Assembly (NCBI GenBank): GCA_947626735.1
Contig: CANQTK010000011.1
Coordinates: 1 to 39,163, forward strand
Reading direction: 5' to 3'
DNA from: an uncultured Clostridia bacterium
GTDB taxonomy: Bacteria > Bacillota > Clostridia > TANB77 > CAG-508
Length of the DNA stretch: 39,163 nucleotides
The translations under genes were made by a program, and so were the position numbers. The notes below the pieces were generated by a model. That model had not been told where the DNA came from and did not search any database. It saw nothing but the letters and a program-made list of their open reading frames with translations. Below are positions 1-9,005 of the stretch, piece after piece; the stretch's first letter is position 1; every line of letters starts with the position of its first letter.

Positions 1-33
1 ATTTTTGGTTAAATTCAAAATAAAAAAAGAAAA

Positions 34-76
34 AGACTGTTGAGCAAAATATTTTTATATACTTTGTCAACAGTCT
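34..76 (-). terminator. Terminator of dinD
   Basis: On the minus strand the 10-bp stem AGACTGTTGA/TCAACAGTCT, with a loop of about 23 nt, is followed by a T-rich run, and it lies downstream of the dinD stop. The loop is large, so this is a probable rather than certain terminator. Confidence 0.6.
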
Positions 77-78
77 GA

Positions 79-114
79 AATACTACTAATGTTATTATTA
101 GTAGTATTTTTTTG
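79..114 (+). terminator. Hairpin with T tract, plus-strand terminator
   Basis: A 12-bp stem (AATACTACTAAT paired with ATTAGTAGTATT) is followed by seven to eight T on the plus strand. It would terminate a gene entering from the left edge and also sits just past dinD on the other strand. Confidence 0.6.
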
Positions 115-133
115 TTTATTGCTATGAACATAG

Positions 134-970
134 TTATTTAATTTTTAATTGTTTAGCATTTTCTTTTTCAAGTTGTTTTAAACTCTTTTTAGGCGTAGGT
201 AAATCTTCTGGCATAGTTCCTCCAAGTTCTTTGATAGTATTTCTTATTTTAGAGCCAACCTCGTAATGAGTTTTATTTGCTTCTTTTTCTGTTTGGATAT
301 GATCTCTTTTTAACTTTTGTTCTGTTTGAGATATTCTAAATAAATTTGCAATCAGCTCATCACTTCCCATATTATCTAAAATATCTTCTCTATATCGTAA
401 ACCCTTTCTTCTAGCAATATCATCAGCAGTTTCTCCATTATATAACCCTTTGTATCCAGCATTATGAAATTGATCAAAATTTTTAACTCCCGCTTTTTTA
501 GCAGTTTGATTAAGAGAATAATTTCCTTTTCGCGTTAAATTTCTTTGATAAAATCTTTTCTCATCTTCTGTTAAAGAACGATATTCCTTTTCACTAATTT
601 CTTGTTTCCTTGTTTGAACAGCAAAATAGGTTTGTGCAAGAGCAATTACTTTCTTTCTACTATCTCCGTTTTGTGCTATTAAGTAGCAAGCATAACGAGT
701 TAGTTTGTAATCTAAAATCGTTTTTTCGGCTCCTTTTGGCATTTTTATCGTTTTCCTGACGTCAGGAAAATGTTCAAAAACGTTAATACCACTATTTTGA
801 CAAGATTCTTTTGCTTTATCAATTACTTTCATAAAATTTTCCCATTTGTGATATTTTAACATTATCATAAGTTCCCTAGCATACCAAAATTCAATCCCAT
901 TTTCATCAATATGTTTAATATCTTCAAAATTTTCATTAGTATAATCTTGAACTTTTTCTAACTCGTTCAT
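134..970 (-). CDS. dinD: DNA damage-inducible protein D (DinD)
   Basis: This 278-aa protein matches the DinD family in length (E. coli DinD is about 274 aa) and in its N-terminal pattern: a glutamate-rich start, then ENGIEFWYARELMIML, then KAKESCQNSG, then the LTRYACYLIAQNGD segment around residues 90-104 and a QTYFAVQTRKQE segment. In E. coli DinD belongs to the SOS regulon and modulates RecA filaments; the role here is inferred from the family. The start has GGAG about 10 nt upstream. The promoter at 1039-1067 carries a LexA-like palindrome inside its spacer, which fits damage induction. It is a single-gene unit with its own terminator at 34-76. Confidence 0.85.
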   Translation of the reverse strand: MNELEKVQDYTNENFEDIKHIDENGIEFWYARELMIMLKYHKWENFMKVIDKAKESCQNSGINVFEHFPDVRKTIKMPKGAEKTILDYKLTRYACYLIAQNGDSRKKVIALAQTYFAVQTRKQEISEKEYRSLTEDEKRFYQRNLTRKGNYSLNQTAKKAGVKNFDQFHNAGYKGLYNGETADDIARRKGLRYREDILDNMGSDELIANLFRISQTEQKLKRDHIQTEKEANKTHYEVGSKIRNTIKELGGTMPEDLPTPKKSLKQLEKENAKQLKIK

Positions 971-1038
971 TTGAAATCATCTCCATTTCTTAATATTTAA
1001 TAATAAAAATAATTAAAAAAATTTATTATTAGATATTA

Positions 1039-1067
1039 ATTATAAAACAAATGTTTGCAGAAGTCAA
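1039..1067 (-). promoter_or_regulatory. dinD promoter with LexA-like operator
   Basis: Read on the minus strand: TTGACT (1062-1067), a 17-nt spacer, and TATAAT (1039-1044), a near-consensus sigma-A promoter. The spacer and first -10 base contain CAAACATTTGTTTT (1044-1057), a palindrome of the form AAAC-N4-GTTT resembling the Firmicute SOS box GAAC-N4-GTTC. A closely similar site lies in the lexA promoter at 18658-18671. Confidence 0.75.
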
Positions 1068-1091
1068 GCTATTTTAATACGATTTTAAAAA

Positions 1092-1121
1092 TAAAAAAAC
1101 ACGAATTCTAAAAATTCATGT
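1092..1121 (-). terminator. Terminator of ssrA
   Basis: Minus strand: stem ACATGAATT/AATTCGTGT (9 bp, one G-T pair) around a 5-nt loop, then seven T. It lies 12 nt past the CCA end of the tmRNA. Confidence 0.8.
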
Positions 1122-1133
1122 TGACAATTAATC

Positions 1134-1488
1134 TGGTGGAGGCGAGGAGAGTCGAACTCCTGTCCAATACATTTTCCATATCAACTTCTACGAGTGTAGT
1201 TTGTTATTCAAATTCCCTTTCTCTTTTCTTAGCAAACAAAGGAAAGAAAAAAGTAGCCATAAAATACCCACTATTTCCATGGCAAGAAATAGTTTTGTTT
1301 CCCACAAAATCGGCGCTTTATCCATAACTGTGGGCATTATGGTAAAACGTCGCCGCTCTTAGGCAGCGAATGCTAATTCTTTATTATCAGCGTTTATTTT
1401 TCATTCTGCTTTTTTTAAGTGGCCGAAGCAGCCATCCACTACTCGCCATTGGTACTTCTAACATACTGTCGAAACCAATTACGCCCCC
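1134..1488 (-). ncRNA. ssrA: tmRNA (ssrA)
   Basis: The minus strand begins GGGGGCG and ends CGCCTCC-ACCA, which pair as a tRNA-like acceptor stem. The 3' T-arm core GTTCGACTC and the 5' TTTCGACAG element are diagnostic of tmRNA. The tag frame (complement 1359-1400, entered after a TGA) reads KINADNKELAFAA then TAA; the exact resume codon within KIN cannot be fixed by eye. tmRNA with SmpB rescues stalled ribosomes and tags the nascent chain for proteolysis. This is of interest here because ribosome stalling at CGG codons is proposed for this genome. Length is 355 nt, normal for the family. Confidence 0.95.
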
Positions 1489-1508
1489 ATAAATATAGTA
1501 ACAAAATA

Positions 1509-1537
1509 ATTATACAACAGAAAAAGAAGAAATTCAA
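1509..1537 (-). promoter_or_regulatory. ssrA promoter
   Basis: Minus strand: TTGAAT (1532-1537), 17-nt spacer, TATAAT (1509-1514), ending about 20 nt before the mature tmRNA 5' end. This leaves a short leader for RNase P removal. Confidence 0.75.
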
Positions 1538-1669
1538 TGGAAAAACATAATAAATTTGGGTTTACATATTGCAAAACGAAAAAGAATAGTATATAATAAC
1601 TATGATTATTACATAAATGTTAACGTGTTACAAGTTTATTAAATGTATATTACAATTTTATGAATCTTC

Positions 1670-1697
1670 TTGACATATAAGGTAAAACAGATAAAAT
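1670..1697 (+). promoter_or_regulatory. rsmD promoter
   Basis: TTGACA (1670-1675), 16-nt spacer, TAAAAT (1692-1697), about 25 nt before the rsmD start codon. Confidence 0.6.
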
Positions 1698-1721
1698 AAG
1701 AATAGAACAAAGGAGCAAGCA

Positions 1722-2273
1722 ATGAGAGTAATTAGTGGAACAGCTAAAGGAACAAAACTAAACTCAATTGATGACTTATCAACAAGGCCTACGTTAGACC
1801 GTGTAAAAGAGCCTTTGTTTAGTATCATTCAAGCTTATATAGAAGAAGCATTGGTACTAGATTTATTTGCAGGAAGTGGTGCTCTTGGAATTGAAACCTT
1901 AAGTAGAGGAGCCAAACATTGCATTTTTTGTGATAAATCTTATCAGTCCATTCAAATGGTAAAAGAAAATATAAAAAAAACAAGAATGGAAGAAAAAAGT
2001 ACAACTTATAATGAAGATTATAAAAAATGCTTAGAGAAGCAAAAAGAGGCATTTGATATTATTTTTATTGATCCACCTTATAAGTTAGATATTGCTGTCG
2101 ATGCCATCCAAAGAATTTTAAAGCTTCATTTACTTCAAAAAGAAGGTATCATCATTCTAGAAACCGATGAAAAAGAAAGAGAGTTAGAAGAACTAAAAAA
2201 TTTAGAAATAGAAGTATATGATATAAGAAAGTATGGAAGAGTAACACTTTTATTCATACGCGAAAGGGGCTAA
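1722..2273 (+). CDS. rsmD: 16S rRNA (guanine(966)-N(2))-methyltransferase
   Basis: RsmD methylates N2 of G966 in 16S rRNA using S-adenosylmethionine. The 183-aa length is typical. The SAM-binding motif I DLFAGSGALG lies at residues 47-56 and the catalytic DPPY motif (motif IV of N2-G/N6-A methylases) at 117-120. AAAGGAG sits 6 nt before the ATG. The following gene begins 3 nt after the stop, so they form an operon. In many Firmicutes coaD follows rsmD; it is absent here. Confidence 0.92.
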   Translation: MRVISGTAKGTKLNSIDDLSTRPTLDRVKEPLFSIIQAYIEEALVLDLFAGSGALGIETLSRGAKHCIFCDKSYQSIQMVKENIKKTRMEEKSTTYNEDYKKCLEKQKEAFDIIFIDPPYKLDIAVDAIQRILKLHLLQKEGIIILETDEKERELEELKNLEIEVYDIRKYGRVTLLFIRERG

Positions 2274-2276
2274 ACC

Positions 2277-2714
2277 ATGGAAATATTTACATTATTAGAA
2301 ACATTAGAGGAAATGCTAGAAGCTAGCAAATCGATTCCTTTTTCAAATAAAGGAATTATAGATCGAGAAGAAATGTTAGAAATTATTAAAGAAATTCGTT
2401 TAAAATTACCAGAAGAGTTAAAACAAGCAAAATGGGTGAAAGAAGAAAGACAACGTATTTTAGTAGAAGCACAAAAAGAAGCGGATGATATTGTAAAAGA
2501 AGCAGAAAATAGAATTATTTCTATGATTGATGAGCATGAAATTACAAGAAAAGCCTATGAGCAAAAAGCAGAAATTATTGAAACAGCTAACGAAATGTCA
2601 AGAGAAATTTCAAAAGGAACGAAAGACTATGCTGACAGTATTTTACAAAACATCGAAACAGCTCTTCAAAATGCATTAGAAACCATTCAAAATAATCGAA
2701 AAGAATTACAATAA
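2277..2714 (+). CDS. Coiled-coil protein of unknown function
   Basis: This 145-aa protein is highly charged and predicted to be mostly helical. The stretch from about residue 60 to 110 (KEERQRILVEAQKEADDIVK and following) resembles the peripheral-stalk helices of ATPase E/H subunits and DivIVA-like proteins. Similar proteins are often labelled ATPase in Clostridia next to rsmD, but no nucleotide-binding motif is visible. It is co-transcribed with rsmD (3-nt gap) and followed by a terminator at 2724-2754. I would not assign a function. Confidence 0.75.
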   Translation: MEIFTLLETLEEMLEASKSIPFSNKGIIDREEMLEIIKEIRLKLPEELKQAKWVKEERQRILVEAQKEADDIVKEAENRIISMIDEHEITRKAYEQKAEIIETANEMSREISKGTKDYADSILQNIETALQNALETIQNNRKELQ

Positions 2715-2723
2715 AAATACATA

Positions 2724-2754
2724 AAATTACAACGAAAAAGTTGTAATTTTTTTG
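2724..2754 (+). terminator. Terminator of the rsmD operon
   Basis: A 10-bp stem AAATTACAAC/GTTGTAATTT with loop GAAAAA is followed by a T run. Confidence 0.85.
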
Positions 2755-2764
2755 TTTGAATTTC

Positions 2765-2793
2765 TTGCAAATCCTAACGTACAATGATAGAAT
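2765..2793 (+). promoter_or_regulatory. ftsK promoter
   Basis: TTGCAA (2765-2770), 17-nt spacer, TAGAAT (2788-2793), directly between the rsmD-operon terminator and the ftsK ribosome binding site. It also argues against any protein start upstream of 2837. Confidence 0.6.
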
Positions 2794-2845
2794 AAAAAGG
2801 AAAAAATTGATTCGCTTTATTTTTTACAAAGGAAGGATGTCAAAA

Positions 2846-5281
2846 ATGGCCAAAAGAGGAAGAAAAAAGAAACAAGAACCAAAAGTAAATATTGATGTTG
2901 CAGTAGTATTTATGCTACTTATTAGTGTATTACTTGCTGTTTTTATTTATGGAAAATCAGGATTTTTAGGAGAACATTTAAGCCCAGCCTTAGGTGGCGT
3001 TATGGGATTTATTAAATATATTATTCCGATTGGAACTTTTGCTATTGGAATTTATTTAGCTTATGATAAAAAAGAGTATCTAATGACAAAATTATTGCAA
3101 TATGCTGTTTTTTTAATCTGTATTGCAGTTATGCTTAGTGTCTTCCAAATTTCAGCAGGAAATATTAATATAGCAAAAGGAATGGAGCAAGCAATCAATG
3201 ATGCTTATTATTTAGGAGCAAGAGATATTGGGGGAGGAATTATTGGAACCGTTATTGCTGTGCCACTAATTAACTTTTTAGGTACCTTAGGAACCATAGT
3301 ATTATCCATTGGCATTGCTATAATTAGTTTTATTTTCATGTTTGCAATAAAACCAACAAATATTATTTATAATATTGTAGATTATTTTCTAGACAAAAAA
3401 GAAGAAAAAAGAAAATTGCATGAACAAGAAAGAAAAGAGTTGCGTAAAACTGCAAAAGGACAAGCTGTAGAAGAAATAGTTCCAAAAAGAGAGACACTAA
3501 GAGAAAGAAGAGCACGTGAAAAAGAAGAAGAAAGAAAACGTGCTTTAGAAATTGATGAAAATCAATTAAGCATTAATCTAGCAGGGTTAGAAAATGAAAT
3601 GCGAAATGGTAAATTAAAGAAATATCATCATGATCAAGATGACTTAAATGCCATTGGAATGGAAAAAGTACCATCACCTAATGAACTTGGCAATTTATTT
3701 AAACAAGAAGTAGAAACCAAAGAAGAAAAAGTAAAAGAAGTATTAAATTTAGAACATACGATGACAGTAGAACAAGGAGAAGATACTTACGAATTTCCAC
3801 CAATTGAAATGTTAAGTCAAGGTAATAAACTAGGGTTAAAAGGTGGTAAAAAAGCAGTAGCCGATACTGCAAGTAAGCTTCAAAAAACCTTATATAGCTT
3901 TGGTGTTTCCGCAAAAGTGGAAAATGTATCCGTAGGCCCAGCCATTACTAGATATGAACTAAAACCTGCAGAAGGAGTGCGTGTAAGCAAAATTGCCAAT
4001 TTAGCAGATGATATCGCCTTAAATTTAGCAGCAGAAACTATTCGTATAGAAGCGCCAATTCCAGGAAAACATGCGGTAGGAATTGAGGTGCCAAATACAG
4101 AAAATGAAGTGGTTCACTTAAGGGACATTATTGATACACCAGAGTTTGAAGACCATAAATCAAAACTTGCTTTTGCCCTTGGAAAAGATGTAGCAGGAAA
4201 AGAAATTGTAGCCGATATTGCGAAAATGCCACATGTTATGATAGCGGGAGCAACGGGTTCTGGAAAAAGTGTATGTATTAATACATTAATTACGAGTATC
4301 CTATATAAAGCAAAACCAAGTGAAGTAAAACTAGTGATGGTCGATCCAAAAGTAGTAGAATTATCAGTGTATAATGGAATTCCACATTTATTGATTCCTG
4401 TTGTTACAGATCCAAGAAAGGCAGCAGGAGCACTTGCTTGGGCAGTACAAGAAATGGAAAACAGATATGCTACTTTTGCTAGCAAAGGGGTAAGAGATTT
4501 AAAAGGTTATAATGAAGCCGTAGAAAAGGCAGATGGAATTGGAAAATTACCACACATTGTCATCATTATTGATGAGCTTGCCGATTTAATGATGGTAGCA
4601 AAAAAAGATGTTGAAGATGCGATATGTCGTTTAGCGCAAAAAGCAAGAGCAGCAGGAATGCATTTAGTGATTGCAACCCAAAGACCATCCGTTGATGTTA
4701 TTACTGGTTTAATTAAAGCTAATATTCCATCTAGAATAGCATTTGCCGTATCTTCTCAAGTAGATTCTAGAACTATTTTAGATATGGTAGGAGCAGAAAA
4801 ATTGCTTGGAAAAGGAGATATGTTATTCTATCCAGCAGGAGCACCAAAGCCAACCAGAATTCAAGGAGCTTTTATTTCGGATGGAGAAGTAGAAAAAATT
4901 GTAAACTTCCTAAAAGCAAACGGAGAAGCAACTTACAATGAAGATATTATAGAAAGTATTGAAAATGCAAATAAAACAGATAAAGAAATGGCAGAACAAG
5001 AAATAGAAGATGACGACACAGATCCATTCTTAATGGATGCGATTGACGTTGTAGTAGAAACAGGACAAGCATCTACTTCCTTTATTCAAAGAAGATTTAA
5101 AGTAGGTTACGCAAGAGCAGGAAGAATTATTGACCAAATGGAAGAAAGAGGCATTATTTCTGGTTATCAAGGAAGCAAACCAAGAGAAGTATTAATGACA
5201 AAAGAAAGATTAGCAGAATTAAAAATGGGAACGACACAGGAAACAATAGAAACGCAAGAAGAAGTGAAACAAGAAAATTAA
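2846..5281 (+). CDS. ftsK: DNA translocase FtsK/SpoIIIE
   Basis: A membrane-anchored hexameric DNA pump that clears chromosome from the division or sporulation septum. I chose the ATG at 2846 (MAKRGRKKK, 811 aa) because AAAGGAAGG lies 9 nt upstream; the frame stays open back to 2756, but that would run through the promoter. Four membrane segments fall within about residues 20-170. A charged linker follows to about 310, then the motor: Walker A GATGSGKS at 468-475 and Walker B IIIDELAD near 574-580. The C-terminal gamma winged helix (about 730-800, ending GSKPREVLM) reads KOPS/SRS-type polarity sequences in the family. FtsK and SpoIIIE paralogues cannot be separated by eye. Confidence 0.95.
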   Translation: MAKRGRKKKQEPKVNIDVAVVFMLLISVLLAVFIYGKSGFLGEHLSPALGGVMGFIKYIIPIGTFAIGIYLAYDKKEYLMTKLLQYAVFLICIAVMLSVFQISAGNINIAKGMEQAINDAYYLGARDIGGGIIGTVIAVPLINFLGTLGTIVLSIGIAIISFIFMFAIKPTNIIYNIVDYFLDKKEEKRKLHEQERKELRKTAKGQAVEEIVPKRETLRERRAREKEEERKRALEIDENQLSINLAGLENEMRNGKLKKYHHDQDDLNAIGMEKVPSPNELGNLFKQEVETKEEKVKEVLNLEHTMTVEQGEDTYEFPPIEMLSQGNKLGLKGGKKAVADTASKLQKTLYSFGVSAKVENVSVGPAITRYELKPAEGVRVSKIANLADDIALNLAAETIRIEAPIPGKHAVGIEVPNTENEVVHLRDIIDTPEFEDHKSKLAFALGKDVAGKEIVADIAKMPHVMIAGATGSGKSVCINTLITSILYKAKPSEVKLVMVDPKVVELSVYNGIPHLLIPVVTDPRKAAGALAWAVQEMENRYATFASKGVRDLKGYNEAVEKADGIGKLPHIVIIIDELADLMMVAKKDVEDAICRLAQKARAAGMHLVIATQRPSVDVITGLIKANIPSRIAFAVSSQVDSRTILDMVGAEKLLGKGDMLFYPAGAPKPTRIQGAFISDGEVEKIVNFLKANGEATYNEDIIESIENANKTDKEMAEQEIEDDDTDPFLMDAIDVVVETGQASTSFIQRRFKVGYARAGRIIDQMEERGIISGYQGSKPREVLMTKERLAELKMGTTQETIETQEEVKQEN

Positions 5282-5407
5282 AAAAAGAAATAAAAAATGA
5301 TAATCAAGATAACAGATTCGTTTCATATAATAACCAAAATGGGAAAACCAAAGTAAAAACTTTTCAAATGTTCATAAAAAGAAAAAAGCACAAAAGAAAG
5401 GGAAAAA

Positions 5408-7063
5408 ATGGAAAAAGAAGATTTTTTTTCTAAAATTAATTTTAAAGACTATAATAACCAATTAGAAAATATATTAGAACAGAAGGATTTTTCAAGTGAT
5501 GTAAAAAACCTTCTACTTAGCATGTTATATAAAATTGAAAATGGTTACCAAGATTATGAAACAGTAAAAGTAAATGTTAGTAGCAAAAAACATTTTTTAA
5601 AAAAAATCATCCAAATTATCCAAGAAAAATGTCAACAAATTTATCTCATCAAACCATTTACAGAAGAAAGTAAAGAACTAGAAGAAAAGCAAGTAAATTA
5701 TGTGGTAGATAAGGAACAAGGAAAAATTTTTGTCTATCCTAACGAAAGAATGATATTAGAAGCTTTAATTACGTTAGACCAAAAAGAAATTTTATTAGAA
5801 GAGCAATATCACCTTTTTTCCATAGGAATGCAAGACATATTAACAAAAGGGAATCGAATGAATAGTGTAGAAGTTTTGCGTGATTTTAATGGTTGGTCTT
5901 GGGATATTACAGTTAGTCAAATGGAAAGTAAACATTGTAATATCTTATATCAAAATTTATTAATATTGCTTGGTAATAGTTTCTTAACAACATGGATTAC
6001 GGATGATATTATACAAGAAGAAGAGCTTGAACTTCCTAATAATGAAATTTTAAGAAGTAAATATAACGAAAGTTTCGGAATCACAAAAGAAGATATGCAA
6101 GAAGAAAAAAGAATAGATTATCTTCAAAAAATGCAAGAAGTATTAAGTAAAAAATATGGAAGTGAACTTGCAAGCACCTTCTTTATTCAATTTATTAAAA
6201 CGGTAATAGCCATGGGAGCTAACCGAAATGTAAAACAAAAAGAACAAATTTTAACAAAGCAAAAAGAGTTAGAAGAAACCTTAACGCAAATGCAAAATCA
6301 TAAACAATATTTAGAAAGTATTTCAAAATTAAAAAGAGAAATTAACCAAAAAATTAAGCAACTGGATACATTGTTAAGTGATGAAAAATCTTTAAAAAAA
6401 GAATATGAAGAAAGAAATAGTAAACTACCTAATAAGGAGAAAATATTTAGTGTTAGCCATTTAAAAATTATGCTAGAAAAAGAAAGAAAAAATTTGCTAG
6501 AAGAAAACAAAGAATGGAATAAGCAAATGGAACCAAAAGAATTTGTAAGAAGAAAAAAAGACATAGAGGAAAAAGTGAATTTCTTTCAATCAATAGGAGT
6601 AGAAAAAGAGAAGAGAGTAGATGAAGAAAAGCAAATTAATCTTTTACAAAATTATTTTTTAGCATGCTTCCAAGAAAAAATTAAAAAAGCGCAAACCAAA
6701 AAGGAAATTAGTAATTTACTATATGAATTAAGATATTATGAGCAAATTCCCTATGAACAAACAGAATTCAATAAAGAAAAAATAACCGAAAGTGAAAGGC
6801 AAATCATAAAAAAGGCATGTTCTATCAAATTATTAACGATATTTAGTGAGCAAGAAGAATTAAACCAAAAAATTTTAAAAAATCAGTTTCAGAGTAAAAT
6901 TATTAATTTAGCAAATACCTTTTATGTCTTAAAATATCGTAAAGGAATCTTAAAAGTACAAATCTATGAAGATCAAATTGAAGAAGAAACAAAAGAGATA
7001 CGTATTACAGAAAAGGTAGAATTACAAGTCAAATTAAACAAAAAAATTAAAGTATGGGAATAG
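5408..7063 (+). CDS. Uncharacterised coiled-coil protein
   Basis: I do not recognise this 551-aa protein. It is rich in Lys/Glu, with a long coiled-coil stretch at about residues 275-400 (repeated K/E/L heptads such as QKEQILTKQKELEETLTQM). There is no signal peptide, membrane segment or nucleotide-binding loop. The N-terminal 230 residues look globular, with a WSWDITVSQME motif near 158. The ribosome binding site (AAAGGGAAAA) is modest. It lies between ftsK and a beta-CASP nuclease, and its TAG stop abuts a palindromic element at 7065-7111. No function is assigned. Confidence 0.8.
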   Translation: MEKEDFFSKINFKDYNNQLENILEQKDFSSDVKNLLLSMLYKIENGYQDYETVKVNVSSKKHFLKKIIQIIQEKCQQIYLIKPFTEESKELEEKQVNYVVDKEQGKIFVYPNERMILEALITLDQKEILLEEQYHLFSIGMQDILTKGNRMNSVEVLRDFNGWSWDITVSQMESKHCNILYQNLLILLGNSFLTTWITDDIIQEEELELPNNEILRSKYNESFGITKEDMQEEKRIDYLQKMQEVLSKKYGSELASTFFIQFIKTVIAMGANRNVKQKEQILTKQKELEETLTQMQNHKQYLESISKLKREINQKIKQLDTLLSDEKSLKKEYEERNSKLPNKEKIFSVSHLKIMLEKERKNLLEENKEWNKQMEPKEFVRRKKDIEEKVNFFQSIGVEKEKRVDEEKQINLLQNYFLACFQEKIKKAQTKKEISNLLYELRYYEQIPYEQTEFNKEKITESERQIIKKACSIKLLTIFSEQEELNQKILKNQFQSKIINLANTFYVLKYRKGILKVQIYEDQIEEETKEIRITEKVELQVKLNKKIKVWE

Positions 7064-7064
7064 G

Positions 7065-7111
7065 GTACCTTTAGGGACGTTTCCTTTTGGTATATCTGTC
7101 CCTTTTGGTAC
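7065..7111. repeat. Palindromic element, GGGAC type, family B
   Basis: Imperfect hairpin: GTACCTTTAGGGACG (7065-7079) against TGTCCCTTTTGGTAC (7097-7111), 11 of 15 pairs. It shares the inner text TATATCTGTCCC with the element at 13314-13355 and GGGACGTTTCC with the reverse complement of 11904-11936. It begins one base after the stop codon of the 551-aa gene. Confidence 0.6.
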
Positions 7112-7137
7112 ATAAATCGGACATGGATTAGAGGAGA

Positions 7138-7166
7138 TTATCTAAAAGAAAACGTCTCTAAAGATA
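7138..7166. repeat. Degenerate palindromic element, family A
   Basis: TTATCTAAAAGAAAACGTCTC followed by TAAAGATAA matches the reverse complement of the family A element (GTCTCTTTAG stem, AAAACGTCC loop) with several changes. It ends 15 nt before the ATG of the nuclease gene, so it forms part of its 5' leader. Confidence 0.45.
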
Positions 7167-7181
7167 ACGTAGGAGGGAAAA

Positions 7182-8834
7182 ATGAAAATAACTTTTTTAG
7201 GAGCAACAAAAACAGTAACAGGTTCTAACTTCTTAGTCGAAGCAGCAGGAAAAAAATTTTTAGTGGATTGTGGGATGTATCAAGGGCAAGCGCAAGATGA
7301 ATGGGAAAATTCAGCACCTTTTGCCTTTGATGTAAAAGAAATAGATTTTATGTTATTAACGCATGCTCATATTGACCATTCTGGAAGAATTCCCAAATTA
7401 TATAAAGAAGGATTTCGTAAAAAGATATATGCAACGAAAGCCACATGTGATTTATGCTCTATTATGCTACCAGATAGTGGACATATTCAAGAAATGGAAA
7501 TTGAGTGGAAAAATAGAAAAAGATTACGTAAAGGCTTAGAACCAGAACCACCACTATATACAGCAGAAGAGGCAATCAAATCTCTTGAAATATTGGAACC
7601 TGTCAAATATGATGAAATTATTGAAATTAGTAATGAAATTCATGTTCGTTTTAATGATGCTGGACATATGCTTGGTTCTAGCATTATTGAAATATGGGCC
7701 AGTGAAAATGGAAAAGTAACGAAAGCCGTTTTTACAGGTGATCTTGGAAATAACGATATTCCCCTTCTTTCTTCTCCAACTATGATAGAAAGTGCGGATT
7801 ATTTAGTAATGGAATCAACTTATGGAGGAAGATTACATACACGTAATGATGAAAAAGCAGAAATGTTTTTAAATATTGTAGCAGAAACTTTAAACAAAGG
7901 AGGAACGGTAGTAATTCCATCTTTTGCTGTGGGAAGAACACAAGAAATTTTATACGAATTAAATAATTTAAAAGAAAATAGAAAAGACAAAGCATTTAGA
8001 GAAAAATATTATACCTTAATGAGTGCACCTGTCTATGTAGATAGCCCACTTGCTATTTCGGCTACAGAAGTATTTCGCAATAATATGGATTTATTTGATG
8101 ACGAAACCCAAGAATTAATGAAAAGGGGAGATAATCCATTAGAATTTCCAGGCTTAAAGTTTACGAGAACGGCAGAAGAATCCAAAGAATTAAACGAAAA
8201 GAATGAATCTTCTATTATTATATCAGCCAGTGGTATGTGTGAAGTAGGAAGAATTAAACATCACTTAAAACATAATTTATGGAATCCTAATAGTACTATT
8301 TTATTTGTAGGTTATCAAGCACCAGGAACATTAGGAAGGAAAATTGTAGAAGGAGCCAAAACAGTTAAAATATTTGGAGAAGAAATTGCCGTAAATGCTA
8401 GAATAGAGTATATTGAAGGCTATTCTGGTCATGCTGACCAAGAATGGTTATTAAACTTTATTTATTCTTTCTTTGAAAAACCAAAAACCATTTTTTTAGT
8501 TCATGGAGAACCAGAAGGACAAATAGCTTTAAAACAAAAAATACAAGGAACAACACAAATTCCAGTGATTATTCCAGAATATGGTGAACAATATGAATTA
8601 AACGAAGAAGTACAGAGATTAGGAAGAGTCAAAGGTGCTAAAGAGCATGAAAGAAAATATATCCGCTTAGAAGTATTAGGCAGAATTCAAACTTTAAAAG
8701 AAGAAATAGAAGATATGTCTTCTATTGTCCAAAATGAAATGTTAGTCGAAGATGCAAGTGATGAAGATATCGCAAAATTAAACGATAGAATTAAAGAACT
8801 CGAACAACAAATTGTAAAAATAGTAGAAGGATAA
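7182..8834 (+). CDS. MBL-fold/beta-CASP ribonuclease-like metallohydrolase
   Basis: A 550-aa member of the metallo-beta-lactamase/beta-CASP family (CPSF73/TTHA0252-like), which cleaves RNA with two zinc ions. HAHIDH at residues 61-66 is metal motif II. A later NDAGHMLGS (around 155-163) and GDLGN supply motifs III and IV, and GYSGHADQE near 412-420 is the beta-CASP C-terminal motif. The last 60 residues form a coiled-coil tail. AGGAGGG lies 8 nt upstream of the ATG. The stop codon TAA overlaps the start of a palindromic element at 8833-8869. The RNA target cannot be told from sequence. Confidence 0.88.
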   Translation: MKITFLGATKTVTGSNFLVEAAGKKFLVDCGMYQGQAQDEWENSAPFAFDVKEIDFMLLTHAHIDHSGRIPKLYKEGFRKKIYATKATCDLCSIMLPDSGHIQEMEIEWKNRKRLRKGLEPEPPLYTAEEAIKSLEILEPVKYDEIIEISNEIHVRFNDAGHMLGSSIIEIWASENGKVTKAVFTGDLGNNDIPLLSSPTMIESADYLVMESTYGGRLHTRNDEKAEMFLNIVAETLNKGGTVVIPSFAVGRTQEILYELNNLKENRKDKAFREKYYTLMSAPVYVDSPLAISATEVFRNNMDLFDDETQELMKRGDNPLEFPGLKFTRTAEESKELNEKNESSIIISASGMCEVGRIKHHLKHNLWNPNSTILFVGYQAPGTLGRKIVEGAKTVKIFGEEIAVNARIEYIEGYSGHADQEWLLNFIYSFFEKPKTIFLVHGEPEGQIALKQKIQGTTQIPVIIPEYGEQYELNEEVQRLGRVKGAKEHERKYIRLEVLGRIQTLKEEIEDMSSIVQNEMLVEDASDEDIAKLNDRIKELEQQIVKIVEG

Positions 8835-8869
8835 ATGTCTCTTTAGGGACGTTTTCTAAAGAGACATTT
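8833..8869. repeat. Palindromic element, family A (copy 1)
   Basis: Perfect 14-bp stem AAATGTCTCTTTAG/CTAAAGAGACATTT around the 9-nt loop GGACGTTTT. It is base-for-base identical to the copy at 10271-10307. Further T follow, so it may also serve as terminator for the preceding gene, whose stop codon it overlaps. Confidence 0.9.
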
Positions 8870-8929
8870 TTGCATTTCGCCACAAAGTGGGACCCTTTAA
8901 AAGAAATAATAATTTCTTAAAAATTAGAC

Positions 8930-8957
8930 TTGTCAACCCACCGATTTTTTATATCAT
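8930..8957 (+). promoter_or_regulatory. Possible promoter of the GH15-like gene
   Basis: TTGTCA (8930-8935), 16-nt spacer, TATCAT (8952-8957), about 48 nt upstream of the start codon. Confidence 0.4.
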
Positions 8958-9005
8958 TTATTAAGCATATATTATTTTATTTGTCAAATTTTTGAAGGAG
9001 TACAT

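Noticed and set aside
1118..1327. Open frame of 69 codons on the plus strand
   Set aside because: It lies entirely over the antisense of the tmRNA gene, has no ribosome binding site, and its start falls in the ssrA terminator.
2756..2845. Upstream extension of ftsK to 2756
   Set aside because: It would translate through a clear promoter, and a good ribosome binding site precedes 2846.
4114..4485. Minus-strand open frame of 123 codons inside ftsK
   Set aside because: It is antisense to the conserved motor domain around Walker A, with no start signal.
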